A DNA stretch of 64,000 nt from Gigantopelta aegis (Eukaryota; Mollusca; Gastropoda; Neomphalida; Peltospiridae), in the NCBI RefSeq assembly GCF_016097555.1, contig NC_054704.1, forward strand, positions 99,770,343 to 99,834,342, written 5' to 3'. Below the pieces are notes generated by a model. That model had not been told where the DNA came from, ran no database searches, and saw nothing but the letters and a program-made list of their open reading frames with translations. Both the position numbers and the translations under genes were made by a program. Below, in pieces: positions 35,191-45,880 of the stretch; within the stretch, counting starts at the first letter, position 1, and each line of letters begins with the position of its first letter.

Positions 35191-36224
35191 TTCGTCAGCA
35201 AAGCATCACATAGCAGTCAGACAATACCTCTACACGTGCTTACAGCCACTGAAAGGTAAAGCACGTCTGTTATGGGCATGTCAATGCTAAAGCTGAAAAC
35301 AGATTATTGAGAAAAACAACTGAGTATAATTATATCTAATTCACTATTAATAATTATTGAAGGTTTCCTGCATTCTCCGTCCGTCCCACACCCCACACAT
35401 ACCTTCTCCCACCCCAATATCTGCACTGGTATTCTTCTGACACTACGCAGACTTTCTACATTATCAAATACAATGCCATATGGTACTCTGGTGCACCGCG
35501 CCCGCCACAACAATGATTATCTATGTGCGCATGCTCGCTGTATTCCTCCGCGATGGCGGGAGTGAAGTGATCACGTGCTTCTGGCAGAGACGCGTGGGAG
35601 TTTGCTGAACACCATCGATCGCAGAGCGAGCGAGCGAGAGAAAGAGAGAGATGCCACCTATTTGACGCATGTGGGGAACTCGAGGCATGGGCCGTTCTCC
35701 GCAGACCGACTGGGCCCGACTGCACGATTGATTTTTGTTGCGTAACGTAGTAAGATATGAGCCCGTGCGTACGCCCTCAATTGGAAATCTTCGACGGCAG
35801 CTGCTGGTGAAATACCAGAATATCGCAGCGCGCTGCTATCTACTGTGTGAAATAAATACATGCTATGCATTTCAATAGACCGGTGTCTACAGAACATGTA
35901 TGCTCGTCGGCAGGAATGCTGAAGCAAATTGCTTAACATTAGTAATGATGGAACTAAAGCATTATTTGTTAATATGCGACAGTGCTTTGGAAATAGTTAA
36001 AAGAATGACATTTTAAATGTGATATCTGGACTTGCTGTATTAAACATTCATGATGGTGGTGGTGGTGGTGGTATGATTAATTATTAGAATTTTACTAGGT
36101 AATTTTCAGCTAATCGGAGACCGTTTAAAAATAAAACCAAATTAAAAACATAATTGTAAAGGACAATTGTATAGTTACCCACATTCATGAAACATGCATA
36201 AGCACATAACGAACAAAATAATTC
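35191..36224. promoter_or_regulatory. CpG-rich non-repetitive stretch, possible regulatory DNA
   Basis: About 35490-35800 is GC- and CpG-rich with a CACGTG E-box-like site near 35571 and a GAGCGAGCGAGCGAGAG run. In genomes that are methylated and CpG-poor, such islands often mark promoters, but no transcript, TATA box or coding exon can be tied to it. Minus-strand frames of 69-93 codons overlap without any domain. A (GGT)n run is at 36056-36072. Confidence 0.25.
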
Positions 36225-36225
36225 T

Positions 36226-36722
36226 GTCTGTGATATGACACATAAAAGATGCCTTGCTACTAATGGGGGGCGGGACGTAGCCCAGGGGTAAAGCGTTTGC
36301 TTGATGCGCGGTCGGTCTGGGATCGATCCCCGTCTGTGGACCCATTGGGCTATTTCGCCAGTGCACCACGACTGGTATATCAAAGACTGTGGTATGTGTT
36401 ATCTTGTCTGTGGGATGGTGCATATAAAAGATCCCTTGCTGCTAATCGAAAAGAGTAGCCCATGAAGTGGCGACAGCGGGTTTCCTCCCTCAGTATCTGT
36501 ATGATCCTTAACCATATGTCTGACGCCATATAACCGTAAATAAAATGTGTTGAGTGCGTCGTTAAATAAACCATTTCCTTTCCTTTTTTGTTACAAATGG
36601 AAAAATGTAGCGGGTTTCCTCGCTAAGACTATATGTCATAATTACAAAATGTTTCATATCCAATAGCCGATGATTAATAAACCAATGTGCTCTAGTGGTG
36701 TCGTTAAACAAAACAAACGTTA
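36226..36722 (+). mobile_element. SINE-A (A2) split by a nested SINE-A (A1)
   Basis: Outer copy in two pieces: 36226-36264 (ATGACACATAAAAGATGCCT) and about 36596-36722 (AAAAATGTAGCGGGTTTCCT through GACACCACTAGAGC-type tail in complement, ending GTGTCGTTAAACAAAACAAA). The inner copy is listed separately. TAATGG on the left and AAATGG on the right of the inner copy fit a short diverged target duplication. Confidence 0.85.
36267..36590 (+). mobile_element. SINE-A (A1), full length, nested
   Basis: Best A1 reference copy here: head GGCGGGACGTAGCCCAGGGG, B box GGGATCGATCCCCGTC, body TGCATATAAAAGATCCCTTG, then AGTGGCGACAGCGGGTTTCC, CCATATGTCTGACGCCATAT and end GAGTGCGTCGTTAAATAAAC plus a pyrimidine tail. 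It inserted into an existing A2 copy, so the A1 tail type was active after the A2 insertion. Confidence 0.93.
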
Positions 36723-37002
36723 TCATAACATTGAAAGGCCAGCGTCTAGTAGCGAAAGACAAGAGACTTCCATCCGATGTACGATGGATCATCCATAATT
36801 CTAATTTTGTTGTTGCTTTGTAAAACCCGACCAGATGTTGTCGCTGATTTTGTTAACAAAAATATGATTTGTTGACTTGGGTTTACAGGTGCCACCAGTG
36901 GGGCAGGATATGATCATCTTTCGCGAACACCTATTATGAGCACTGTTTTGCCAAAACCAGTACTGGGAGTATTTCTGTAGGCGGGGATCAGCTACCCCCT
37001 CC

Positions 37003-37045
<43 letters not shown>

Positions 37046-37315
37046 TCACACACACCGCACCGCCTCCAAATCTTGACACTCGGGTAAAACAGCGGAGAAG
37101 TTAAAAAAAAGGTGAAAAAACGTTTCATCATATATTTTCATCATTCTACTCACAATCTTATATATATATGTAAAAATGCGCCGTGATTCGTTTGGAACCC
37201 TATATAACTGTTTGGTAGTAATACAAATATGAATAAACGTTTATATCAAGATTCGGGCATTTTCGTTTAATTTAAGAAAAAAACATTCGGTGTCCCCCCA
37301 CCCCACCCCATGGGT
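36723..37315. other. Intergenic sequence with (CA)n tract
   Basis: A (CA)n tract with TACACTCA interruption at about 37008-37055. Nothing else recognised. Confidence 0.6.
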
Positions 37316-37319
37316 GTGT

Positions 37320-38070
37320 TGTTCTGGAGAGTGTTGTTAGCAATCCGATTAAAATTAGTTCTACTGGTCTAAATAAGGTATTCGTAATTCACACGAAACA
37401 TGTCGTATACCCTCAGGATAATTCGGAATGTTTTCAAATTATTTTTAAATCACTGGCAGGATTCTGTAAGTAAGGTTTTGATTGGTGGACATGAGCTCCA
37501 ACTGGCTGGTGTTAGATCCACATGTAATAGTGGAGCTAATTTTAATTAGATTGTATTTTCTATTATATTCACATTTTTGTATTCCCCGATTTCACAGGCA
37601 TACAAATGTATCGGGAGAACCATTGAGTCAAATAGTTTAAGCTTGCAATCAATTGGCAAATTGTTATTCTTGGCTTTAAATATAGCAAAATACATGTATA
37701 TTGCTTTAGTTGCACGCTAAGTTAAACATTGTTTTATTTTAAATTTGCTTTGCTTAGTGAACGTTAAACCTAAATATTTGTATTCTTTTACATTTTCAAA
37801 AGACTGATCTCCGAGAGTAAACATTTTCTTATAGTCATTTGCATTTGCATTAAATATTATTATTATTTTTTTTTTTCTCACTATTTACTTTAAGTTTCCA
37901 TTTTTTGCAATATTCCAAAAAGGCATTTAGATATTTTTGCAAATCGTGAGCATTAGTTGCTAGTAGTGTACACTGTAGTATCGTCGGCATATAGGAAACA
38001 AAGCAAGTGGATACCGATGTCTAGAAGCAATCGTGTTCATCCACAGCGTTAAATGTAGTGACCTCTTATT
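37320..38070 (-). pseudogene. Decayed LINE reverse transcriptase fragment
   Basis: Read on the minus strand, three interleaved frames give RT-like text: a catalytic FLYADDTTVYTT (YADD encoded around 37978-37994), then NAFLEYCKKWKLKVNSEK, KEYKYLGLTF, RATKA and KLFDSMVLPIHLYACEI. This is the palm-to-thumb region of a LINE of the CR1/RTE-like type and differs from the RNase H-bearing LINE at 42074, whose catalytic motif is YVDD. Many frame shifts and stops show it is long dead. No 5' part, endonuclease or 3' end is seen. Clade assignment is uncertain. Confidence 0.7.
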
Positions 38071-38216
38071 GTGTTCATTTTGAAACTTTACAGATCATGA
38101 TCATGATCATGTTATAAAAGGCTTTTCAATAAATGAACGGGGAAGGAACGTTAAGTAAATGAAATTTACATATGAAGCTGGAAGGATGAATTGGTGGGTG
38201 GACGGACAGATTAACG

Positions 38217-38318
38217 GAAGACGGGATGGATGGATGGATGGATGGATGGAATGTTTAACGACACCCTAGCATTAAAAAAACCTATCAGCTATTGGGTATC
38301 AGAAAAGGTAAGTATATG
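38217..38318 (-). mobile_element. LINE/SINE 3'-end fragment with (ATCC)n tail
   Basis: The minus strand carries AGCTGATAGG, a GCTAGGGTGTCGTTAAACAT end and then (CCAT)n. Upstream bases GGTAAGTATATGAATAC match the family of 5331-5475. About 100 bp, 5'-truncated. Confidence 0.75.
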
Positions 38319-38324
38319 AATACA

Positions 38325-38412
38325 AAAAGAAAGAAATGTTTTATTTAACATTTTAATTATTTTAATTATATGGCGTCGGACAGACATCTAAGGATCACAA
38401 AGATACTTAGAA
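38325..38412 (-). mobile_element. SINE-A1 tail fragment
   Basis: The plus strand shows AAATGTTTTATTTAACATTT and ATATGGCGTCGGACAGACAT, the complement of the A1 tail. Confidence 0.65.
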
Positions 38413-38427
38413 AGGAAAAGTGCTGCA

Positions 38428-38512
38428 TGGATGGATGGATGAATGGATGGACGAATGGATGGATGGATGGATGGAAGGAAGGATGAATGGATCGATGTAT
38501 GGATGAATGGAT
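38428..38512. repeat. (GGAT)n-like tract
   Basis: Impure GGATG/GAATG tetramer repeats. Confidence 0.85.
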
Positions 38513-38680
38513 TAGTAGAAATAAATAACTGTTTTAAATAACTAAACTCTCAACACATTTTAATCACGGTTATATTGCGTAGGATATACGGTTGAGGAGA
38601 ATAATTAGAAAGCAAACCCGCTGCCGCCGGCATTTGCAGCTCTTCCATTAGCGCCAAGGGATGCACCATCCCACGGACAC

Positions 38681-40015
38681 GATGGATGGGTGGATGAAAG
38701 GATGGACGGGTGGATGAAAGGATGGACGGGTTGATGAAAGGATGGATGGGTGGATGAAGGGATGGACGGGTTGATGAAAGGATGGACGGGTGGATGAAAG
38801 GATGGACGGGTTGATGAAAGGATGGACGGGTGGATGAAGGGATGGACGGGTGGATGAAGGGATGGATGGGTGGATGAAGGGATGGATGGGTGGATGAAAG
38901 GATGGACGGGTGGATGAAAGGATGGACGGGTGGATGAAAGGATGGATGAAGGGATGGACGGGTGGGTGAAAGGATGGATGGGTGGACGAAGGGATGGACG
39001 GGTGGATGAAAGTATGGACGGGTGGATGAAAGGATGGACGGGTGGATGAAAGGATGGATGAAGGGATGGACGGGTGGGTGAAAGGATGGATGGGTGGACG
39101 AAGGGATGGACGGGTGGATGAAAGGATGGACGGGTGGATGAAGGGATGGACGGGTGGATGAAAGGATGGACGGGTGGATGAAAGGATGGATGGGTGGATG
39201 AAGGGATAGACGGGTGGATGAAGGGATGGACGGGTGGATGAAGGGATGGACGGGTGGATGAAAGGATGGATGGGTGGATGAAAGGATGGACGAAGGGATG
39301 GACGGGTGGATGAAGGGATGGACGGGTTGATGAAAGGATGGACGGGTGGATGAAAGGATGGATGAAGGGATAGACGGGTGGATGAAGGGATGGACGGGTG
39401 GATGAAGGGATGGATGGGTGGATGAAAGGATGGATGGGTGGATGAAAGGATGGACGAAGGGATGGACGGGTGGATGAAGGGATGGACGGGTGGATGAAAG
39501 GATGGACGGGTGGATGAAAGGATGGATGAATGGATGAAAGGATGGACGAAGGGATGGACGGGTGGATGAAGGGATGGACGGGTTGATGAAAGGATGGACG
39601 GGTGGATGAAAGGATGGATGAAGGGATAGACGGGTGGATGAAGGGATGGACGGGTGGATGAAGGGATGGATGGGTGGATGAAAGGATGGATGGGTGGATG
39701 AAAGGATGGACGAAGGGATGGACGGGTGGCTGAAGGGATGGACGGGTGGATGAAAGGATGGACGGGTGGATGAAAGGATGGATGAAGGGATGGACGGGTG
39801 GATGAAGGGATGAAGGGATGGACGGGTGGATGAAGGGATGGACGGGTGGATGAAGGGATGGATGAATGGATGAAAGGATGGACGAAGGGATGGACGGGTG
39901 GATGAAAGGATGGGCGGGTGGATGAAAGGATGGACGGGTGGATGAAAGGATGGATGAAGGGATGGACGGGTGGATGAAAGGATGGACGGGTGGATGAAAG
40001 GATGGACGGGTGGTT
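38681..40015. repeat. Minisatellite, 20-bp unit, GGATG-rich
   Basis: More than 60 units of GATGGACGGGTGGATGAAAG with 12-, 16- and 20-bp variants and repeated multi-unit blocks (for example 39290-39480 against 39545-39740). A 480-codon minus-strand frame rich in HPSIPSST and [11 protein letters not shown] crosses it; it is a translation of the array. Confidence 0.96.
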
Positions 40016-40059
40016 TTTGGTTTTGCTCTGTTCTGTTCTGTTTGCATTGTTTTCTTATT

Positions 40060-40222
40060 TTGTGTGTGTGTGTGTGCGCGCGCGCGCGCGCGTGTGTGTG
40101 TGTATGTGTGTGTGTGTGTATGTATATATGTGTGTATATATGTGTGTGTATGTATGTGTATATGTGTGTATGTGTGTGTGTGTATGTATATGTGTGTGTA
40201 TATGTGTGTGTGTGTATGTATA

Positions 40223-40253
<31 letters not shown>

Positions 40254-40515
40254 GTGTGTATGTGTCTGTGTGTGTGTGTGTGTGTGTGTGCGTATGTATG
40301 TGTATGTGTGTGAGTGAGTGGGTATGTGCGTGTATGTATGTGTATGTGTGTATCTGTGTGTATATGTATATGTTTATGCATGCGTGTATGTGTGTGTGCG
40401 TTTGTGCGTGTGTATGTTTATTGTGTTATTTGTTCTTTTTGTTTGTTTGGTCTTTTTTGTGGCTCTTCTTTTTTTTAGTGGTGGTGGTGGTGGTGGTGGG
40501 GGGGGGGGGGGGGTT
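40060..40515. repeat. Complex (GT)n/(TATG)n microsatellite with (GGT)n and poly-G
   Basis: TGTG and TGTATG tracts with a (GC)n core at 40078-40092, extending to about 40425, then (GGT)n and about 15 G at 40478-40514. Confidence 0.95.
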
Positions 40516-40590
40516 ATGTTTTTGGTTTGCATTGATGTTTCCCTACTGGTTCACATTAACACGAGTTCCGACCAGGTCTTCTTCCAGTGT

Positions 40591-40740
40591 CCAGTGGACT
40601 CCCCGTCCGTGCACGTGTCCAGTGAATTTCCCCGTCCGTGCACGTGTCCAGTGGACTCCCCCGTCCGTGCACGTGTGCAGTGGACTCTCCCGTCCGTGCA
40701 CGTGTCCAGTGGACTCCCCCGTCCGTGCACGTGTCCAGTG
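40591..40740. repeat. Minisatellite, 29-bp unit, five copies
   Basis: CCAGTGGACTCCCCCGTCCG plus TGCACGTGT, with small indels. Confidence 0.92.
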
Positions 40741-41146
40741 ACATCACACGAGCCGTCCACCGCCCGGCGTGAACATCAACTACGTATTGTCGACAAGTAC
40801 CTGTCTGCGAGTGGCCGCGACCCGAGCCGTCGTATTGACGGCCGTGCATGTGACAGACTATTAAAAAGTCTAGACGTGTCAATGGCAGGGTTGGCCAGAC
40901 CGATCGCGCTAGGTGTCTGCTCAACGGTTTGCTCGGAGACCGTGTGACAGGATTTTAATAAACCAATTATCAGAGGCGTGTTGAGCTGGCACTTCCCGCT
41001 CGCCATCGTAATGTCCTCCATTCCCATTCCCAGACGTATTGTATTAATAATATGTTGTCGTGGTGGAAACTGGACATTTTGGTCGAATCCCAGATTCTAT
41101 TGGCAGCGTGGAGTTCAAAGAGGAACAGGAATAAGGATGATTAGGA
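40741..41146. promoter_or_regulatory. CpG-rich non-repetitive stretch
   Basis: About 40745-40960 is GC- and CpG-rich and matches no repeat in the window. Both strands have short open frames (plus ending at 40947, minus 40776-41027) without a known domain. It could be an exon, a promoter or a conserved non-coding element; the sequence alone does not decide. Confidence 0.25.
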
Positions 41147-41147
41147 T

Positions 41148-41436
41148 TAAAGTTAAAGTTTGTATTGTTTAAAGACATCACTAGAGCACATTGATTAAAT
41201 AAGCATCGGTTATTGGAGGTCAATTATTTGGTAATTCTGACAGTCAGAGGAAACCCGCGACATGTTTCCATTAGCAACAAAATATCTTGTATATGCACTT
41301 TCCCACAGACAGGGAAGCACATACCACGGCTTTCTGTGCACTGGATGGAACAAGAAAAAAACAATCAATTGAATGGATCCATCGAGGTGGTTCGATCCTA
41401 CGACGCAAGCACCTAAGGCTTGCACTCAATGACTAG
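41148..41436 (-). mobile_element. SINE-A (A2), near full length
   Basis: Minus-strand copy: GCTTGCGTCGTAGGATCGAA head region, GAAAGTGCATATACAAGAT body, CAATAACCGATGCTTATT and TGATGTCTTTAAACAATAC end. Confidence 0.85.
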
Positions 41437-41675
41437 GATTTGTTCTAGATTATTTGCATAAACGCTAACATGTTCAATTTTTAGTGTATTCAAGTTCGAT
41501 CCCCCATCTTCTTTTCGTGTCTTGGACAAAGGAACTGACTGAAACACGTCACATCTGGTGCCCAGGGGAGCGTGTTCCGAACATACGCGTTATATCATTA
41601 CCTTGTCCCTGTTCGAGTTTTATTTGCTTCCCCGAAAAATACATTAAAAAAGCTAATGTTCTTGGAGCAGGGTAG

Positions 41676-41820
41676 GGGGGGGGGGGGGGGGGGTCGACCC
41701 CACCCCCACATTCTCCCCCAATTAAATAGTGAATTAATGTATTGTGTGTGTGTGTCTGTCTGTAGGTCTGTAGGTCTGTCTGTCTGTAGGTCTGTAGGTC
41801 TGTAGGTCTGTCTGTATTAA
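41676..41820. repeat. Poly-G and (CTGT)/(AGGTCTGT)n tract
   Basis: About 18 G at 41676-41693, then at 41755-41817 a mixture of CTGT and AGGTCTGT units. Confidence 0.9.
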
Positions 41821-41847
41821 ATGTTTTACTTTGTTTTGCTTTCATTC

Positions 41848-42060
41848 ATTCCTGCTTATATCCAATTAAGGTTCAAGCACGCTATTCTGGGTACACATTT
41901 CAGCTATGTTAAGGGGTTAGTCGTTAGTGGTTAGTGAGAGAGAAATCGGTGAAGTTGTCTTACACCTACCCATTGAGTCGTTAAAACTCTCCCTGGGAGG
42001 GAGCCGGTACCGGGCTGCGAACCCAGTGTTTACCAGCCTTATGTCCGATGGCTTTTATTT
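41848..42060 (-). mobile_element. SINE-B split from its head by the LINE insertion
   Basis: The plus strand starts TATATCCAATTAAGGTTCAA (complement of the SINE-B end) and runs to ACCAGCCTTATGTCCGATGG (complement of the head). The last few bases of the head are absent and a T-rich stretch leads to the target site of the LINE at 42062. Confidence 0.75.
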
Positions 42061-42061
42061 T

Positions 42062-42073
42062 GTTTAGTTTTGG
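42062..42073. repeat. Target-site duplication, left copy
   Basis: GTTTAGTTTTGG, identical to 46075-46086. It fixes the two ends of the LINE and shows insertion by target-primed reverse transcription. Confidence 0.9.
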
Positions 42074-42145
42074 TCCCTGCGCGTGCTGTAACCTCACCGT
42101 GGTGCAGTGATGTAACATTCTCTTTGAGAATGGCCAATACAGCAC
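42074..42145 (+). ncRNA. HDV-like self-cleaving ribozyme, LINE 5' end
   Basis: A 72-nt sequence that folds in the HDV order: P1 TCCCTGC (42074-42080) with GCAGTGA (42104-42110), P2 GTGCTGTA (42083-42090) with TACAGCAC (42138-42145), P3 ACC/GGT around the 7-nt loop TCACCGT, P4 CATTCTC/GAGAATG with a TTT loop, and a J4/2 strand GCCAA that supplies the expected catalytic C. P1 has one mismatch here (C76 against T108), so this copy may cleave poorly. In other LINEs such ribozymes free the 5' end of the transcript. Its first base is the first base after the target duplication. Confidence 0.8.
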
Positions 42146-42559
42146 AATTCCCCTTTTTGGGCACCTTGTTGGCCGTGAGGTGCATCCCGTAATGCTGGGT
42201 GATGGGATCCTGGTGGTTGAGTTGGAGACACATCTGCGGGTTTGTTTTCTGGTAACACACCACTTTGGCCTGGAGTTCAGCCAGACCAGAGAGTTTCAGA
42301 GAGGCCCGACCGGCTAGTCATTCCAAGCTCTAGAGCAAACAACCTTTGTTTTGTTACTTTTGTCAAGAACAAATATTGTATATACATCATTTGTATTTGT
42401 TGCTCATGGGGCGGTGGCTAGGGTCAATCGAGTCATAATACTATTCTTGCATGAGTATACCAAGCATGTATCCCTGGCATGAGTGTCTGTTGGTTATCCA
42501 CAGCTTCGTGTCCCCTTGTTGGACTCGGTGGTGGATGGGAGCATGGTTGATGAACTTTT

Positions 42560-43249
42560 ATGACTCACAGTATGGGTAAAAATAACTCCGAAACTTCAGA
42601 TGGTCCACACCGAGGTTGCGGATTCTTCATCAGGACTATTGTTACTTCAAAGAAATCGAAAGTAATAACTTCTGTATCCTGGCCAAGGTTTCTGGTCATC
42701 AGTGCCTCTGTTGATGGAGCCTTGAGCAAACTGTCACCGTTTGCTGTTCAGAAAGGGCTTGTCGGCTTGGCTGGCGAACCAAAGACTGTTAAAAGATTAA
42801 AAATGGATCATCGACAGTTGACAGTCTTGTGTAATGTACCAGTTAACGTATCGCCACATTCCTTCCTGAACTCTTCTGAGGGAGTCATTCGGTCGATAGA
42901 TTTGGAAGGAGTCAGTGAAGATGAAATTATTGACAACTTGTCACCACAGGGTGTGACATCAGTGAGGAGAATCAAGATTCGTCGGAACAATGAACTTCCG
43001 ACGAATACTTTGATTTTAACATTTGACACGCCTACCCTTCCAGAGTCTGTTAAGGCTGGATATCTGCATATACCTGTTGTGCCTTTTGTTCCAAATCCGT
43101 TACGATGTTTTAACTGCCAAAAATTGGCATTCGCTCGTTGTGGTCAATTTGACCACGATAGTAAGACATGTACCAATGACATTGTCTGTGTAAACTCGCA
43201 TAATCGCGAGAATGTGCATTGGAAAAAAGGCGCAGCATGTCAAAATTGA
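42560..43249 (+). CDS. LINE ORF1, Gag-like RNA-binding protein (defective)
   Basis: A 229-codon frame. ORF1 proteins of I-superfamily LINEs bind the element RNA and accompany it to the nucleus. Residues about 39-80 include the SWPRFLVISASVDGALSKLS and PFAVQKGL block, a leader typical of these ORF1s. Residues 82-175 are an RRM-like region ending in LTFDTPTLPESVKAGYLHIP. From residue 182 comes RCFNCQK, the start of a CCHC zinc knuckle, then RCGQFDHDSKTC, a later knuckle; the bases between them are missing, so the first knuckle is broken. The frame ends early compared with related ORF1s, and homologous but out-of-frame sequence continues to about 43760. ATG at 42572 is an alternative start. Confidence 0.75.
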   Translation: MTHSMGKNNSETSDGPHRGCGFFIRTIVTSKKSKVITSVSWPRFLVISASVDGALSKLSPFAVQKGLVGLAGEPKTVKRLKMDHRQLTVLCNVPVNVSPHSFLNSSEGVIRSIDLEGVSEDEIIDNLSPQGVTSVRRIKIRRNNELPTNTLILTFDTPTLPESVKAGYLHIPVVPFVPNPLRCFNCQKLAFARCGQFDHDSKTCTNDIVCVNSHNRENVHWKKGAACQN

Positions 43250-44039
43250 GAAACACTTGTCATTTTCCGAGGCAAGGAAATTGGTGTCGTAGTAGGGAAG
43301 TCCTATGCTGGGGCAGTCAAGGTCTCCATACGACGTGTTGCCATCAACACTGAGCTAACGTGGCGATATGATGAAGCTAAATACAAAAAGCTTTCAGATG
43401 TCGAAAAAGCTACAAAATAAGCCGACAAGGCAGCTCAAAAACAACAAGAAGCTATTCAAAAACACAAGAGAACTACCACAATGACCCAAGTGTCTTTGGA
43501 TTTATAGAATCCTTCAGGTAGATCGACTGCCGTGGTGCCAGGCCCTAGCAGTCTTTCTCAGCCAGGAAAACACAAAGTTTCATCTAAAAAAGATTGCTCT
43601 TCGGGGCGGTTTGTTAAACATTGAAATGCGACCTGCTTCAGTTAGCAATTCCTTTGATGCTTGGCTTGTTGATATGACTGACGAGATGGATGCTTCATCT
43701 CAACGTCGTTCACGATCAACATCAAATGAAAAAGTAAGGCTAACTCCTATACTTCCCCCTGATGCCTAATTCAGTCATACAGGCGCGAAAGCCGTGGCGG
43801 GGGATCTGGGGGATATGATTCCCCCCCCCCCCCGCGCACGCGCCTGAATTGGCAGACAACGTTTCTCATAACTCATCTTCTGCTTTCAGTACAGATACTT
43901 TTACATCTGTCAGAGATAAAGCTGAAAAGAAGTCCATAACTTTTTCATCCGAAAATGCTGAAGATTACAAAAGACATTTCTCTATGGAGGAATTGCAGGA
44001 CGCTCTTCGTCGAGCCCATGCTACTTAAGTAGGACCGTA

Positions 44040-45880
44040 TGAAATTTATTATCAGTTATTGAAACATTTACCAGATTCATCCTTGATGGTTCTTTTGAAT
44101 TTTTATAATAACATCTGGATTCCTGGTTACTTTACTTCTGATTGGAGGAAAGCAATTATTATTCCTATTCCCAAGCCTGGTAAGGATCCAACTAATCCTA
44201 CTAGTTAATGCCCTATCGCTTTGACAAGTTGCATTTGTAAAACCATGGAACAAATGATCAATCGTAGACTTGTCTGGTACCTTGAATCCCACAAACTGCT
44301 TACTAACGTGCAATGTGGGTTCAGATCTAGGCATAGCACGATTGGTCATCTTGTTAGATTTGAAACGTTTTGTAGGGAAGTTTTTATCCATAATCAACAC
44401 TTGGTTTCAGTGGGGGGTTTTATTTGGAGAAAGCTTATGATCCACGTGGAAGTATGGGGTTTTAAAGGACTCCATGGCATGGGGAATATAGGTCGACTTC
44501 CTGTTTTTATTTCTCAAGATAGATCTTTTAAAGTTCGGGTGGGGTCGACTTTATCCGACATTCACCCACAGGAGATGGGTGTGCCTCACGGTGAGATGGG
44601 TGTGCCTCAAGGTAGTATCCTGTCTGTAACTTTATTTTCTGTGAAAATTAACAGCATCACCCAGTGTTTAACACCTGGTGTGGATTGCTCGTTATATGTC
44701 GATGATTTTCAGATATGCTATATATCGTCCAATATGAGTATCACTGAACGTAAGTTGCAGTTTTGTTTGAATAAACTTCATCAATGGGCAACTGACAATG
44801 GCTTGAGATTTTCAAAGGTAAAAAATGGTTTGTATGCATATCTGCCAGATTTCTGGGTGTTATATTTGACAGGAAGCTATCTTTTGTGCCCCATCTTAAA
44901 TATGTTAAAAGGAAGGTCTTAAAAGCTCTCAATATTTTAAAAGTTATTGGTAATACGGAATGTGGAGCAGACCGCAAGGTTATACTCCGTCTGTATCGAT
45001 CTCTCGTGATGTCAAAACTTGACTATGGGTGCATTGTGTATGGGTCGGCACGCATGCTAGATCCTATACACAACCAGGGCTTTGTCTTGGTGCATTTAAA
45101 ACATCTCCTGTAGAGATTTTGTACGTTGGTGCACACGAACCTTGTTTGGGTGCTAGACGTGCAAGGCTTTCTCTGCAGTATGCTACCAAGATTAGATCAT
45201 TACCAAAACATCCTATACATGATGCAGTGTTTGATAACAAATATATGAAGTTGTTTGATGCAAGGCCTAATGCTTTACGTACATTTTTGTCTTCGCATTA
45301 AACGTATTTAGTCGCTTTCCAACATTGCTTTAACTGACACTTTGGAAACTCCTTCATATTTTGTTTTACCACCTGGGTGTATTACACCACCTAAAATTGT
45401 GTTTGGTCTTGCGCATCTGAAGAAAGATTGTACAGATGCTATTTTATATAAACAATTTTTCATGGAAAATCAAGACAAGTACCATGATTACATTCCTGTT
45501 TATACAGACGGATCACGAGAGGGGAATTATGTGTCTTGTGCTACAGTTTTTCCATCAAACACAATACTTTCCGTGCTACTGCCTGACTCGGCGTCGATCT
45601 TTAGTGCTGAAGTTTGGGCAGTCATTAAGTCTTAGAAGAAATCGAGGATTCGATTGCATCCAAATTTATTATTTTTACCAACTTACTTTCGTGTCTCCAA
45701 GCTTTACGCAATATGAAGTTGGACGATCCCTGTCAGTGTACTCTGACGGTACGCCACATTTTGGTGGAGTGTAAGTATTTGAAAGAAAATCGAAAAGATA
45801 TATTTGATGAAAGAAATGTGATGGAATCATTTCGATTCCATCCAGAATTTTTATTACATTTTTTTATGTGATACTGACTT
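44040..45880 (+). pseudogene. LINE ORF2 remnant: reverse transcriptase and RNase H
   Basis: ORF2 of this class makes the element's endonuclease, reverse transcriptase and RNase H. Visible parts: SDWRKAIIIPIPKPGKDP (fingers), IALTSCICKTMEQMINRR, a CGFRSRHSTIGHLVR block, GVPQGSILSVTLF, the catalytic YVDD (44695-44706), LDYGCIVYGSA (thumb region), the RNase H start VYTDGSREGNYV with AEVWAVIKS, and finally CQCTLTVRHILVECKYL, the Cys/His-rich C-terminal region. A stop at 44206-44208 and several shifts split it into frames at 44221-44922, 44886-45113, 45029-45301 and 45342-45635. The RNase H centre is deleted between about 45700 and 45720. Confidence 0.85.

Noticed and set aside
38605-40047. 480-codon minus-strand frame rich in His, Pro and Ser
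   Set aside because: It is a translation of the 20-bp GATGGACGGGTGGATGAAAG array. Its residues follow the DNA period and only the short C-terminal end lies outside the array.
40010-40741. 243-codon plus-strand frame with many Cys and Val
   Set aside because: It translates (GT)n, (GGT)n, poly-G and a 29-bp minisatellite in sequence.
42039-42263. Minus-strand 74-codon frame as a gene
   Set aside because: It lies across the LINE 5' UTR and its ribozyme fold; the same residues recur at 52350-52601 only because the element is shared.
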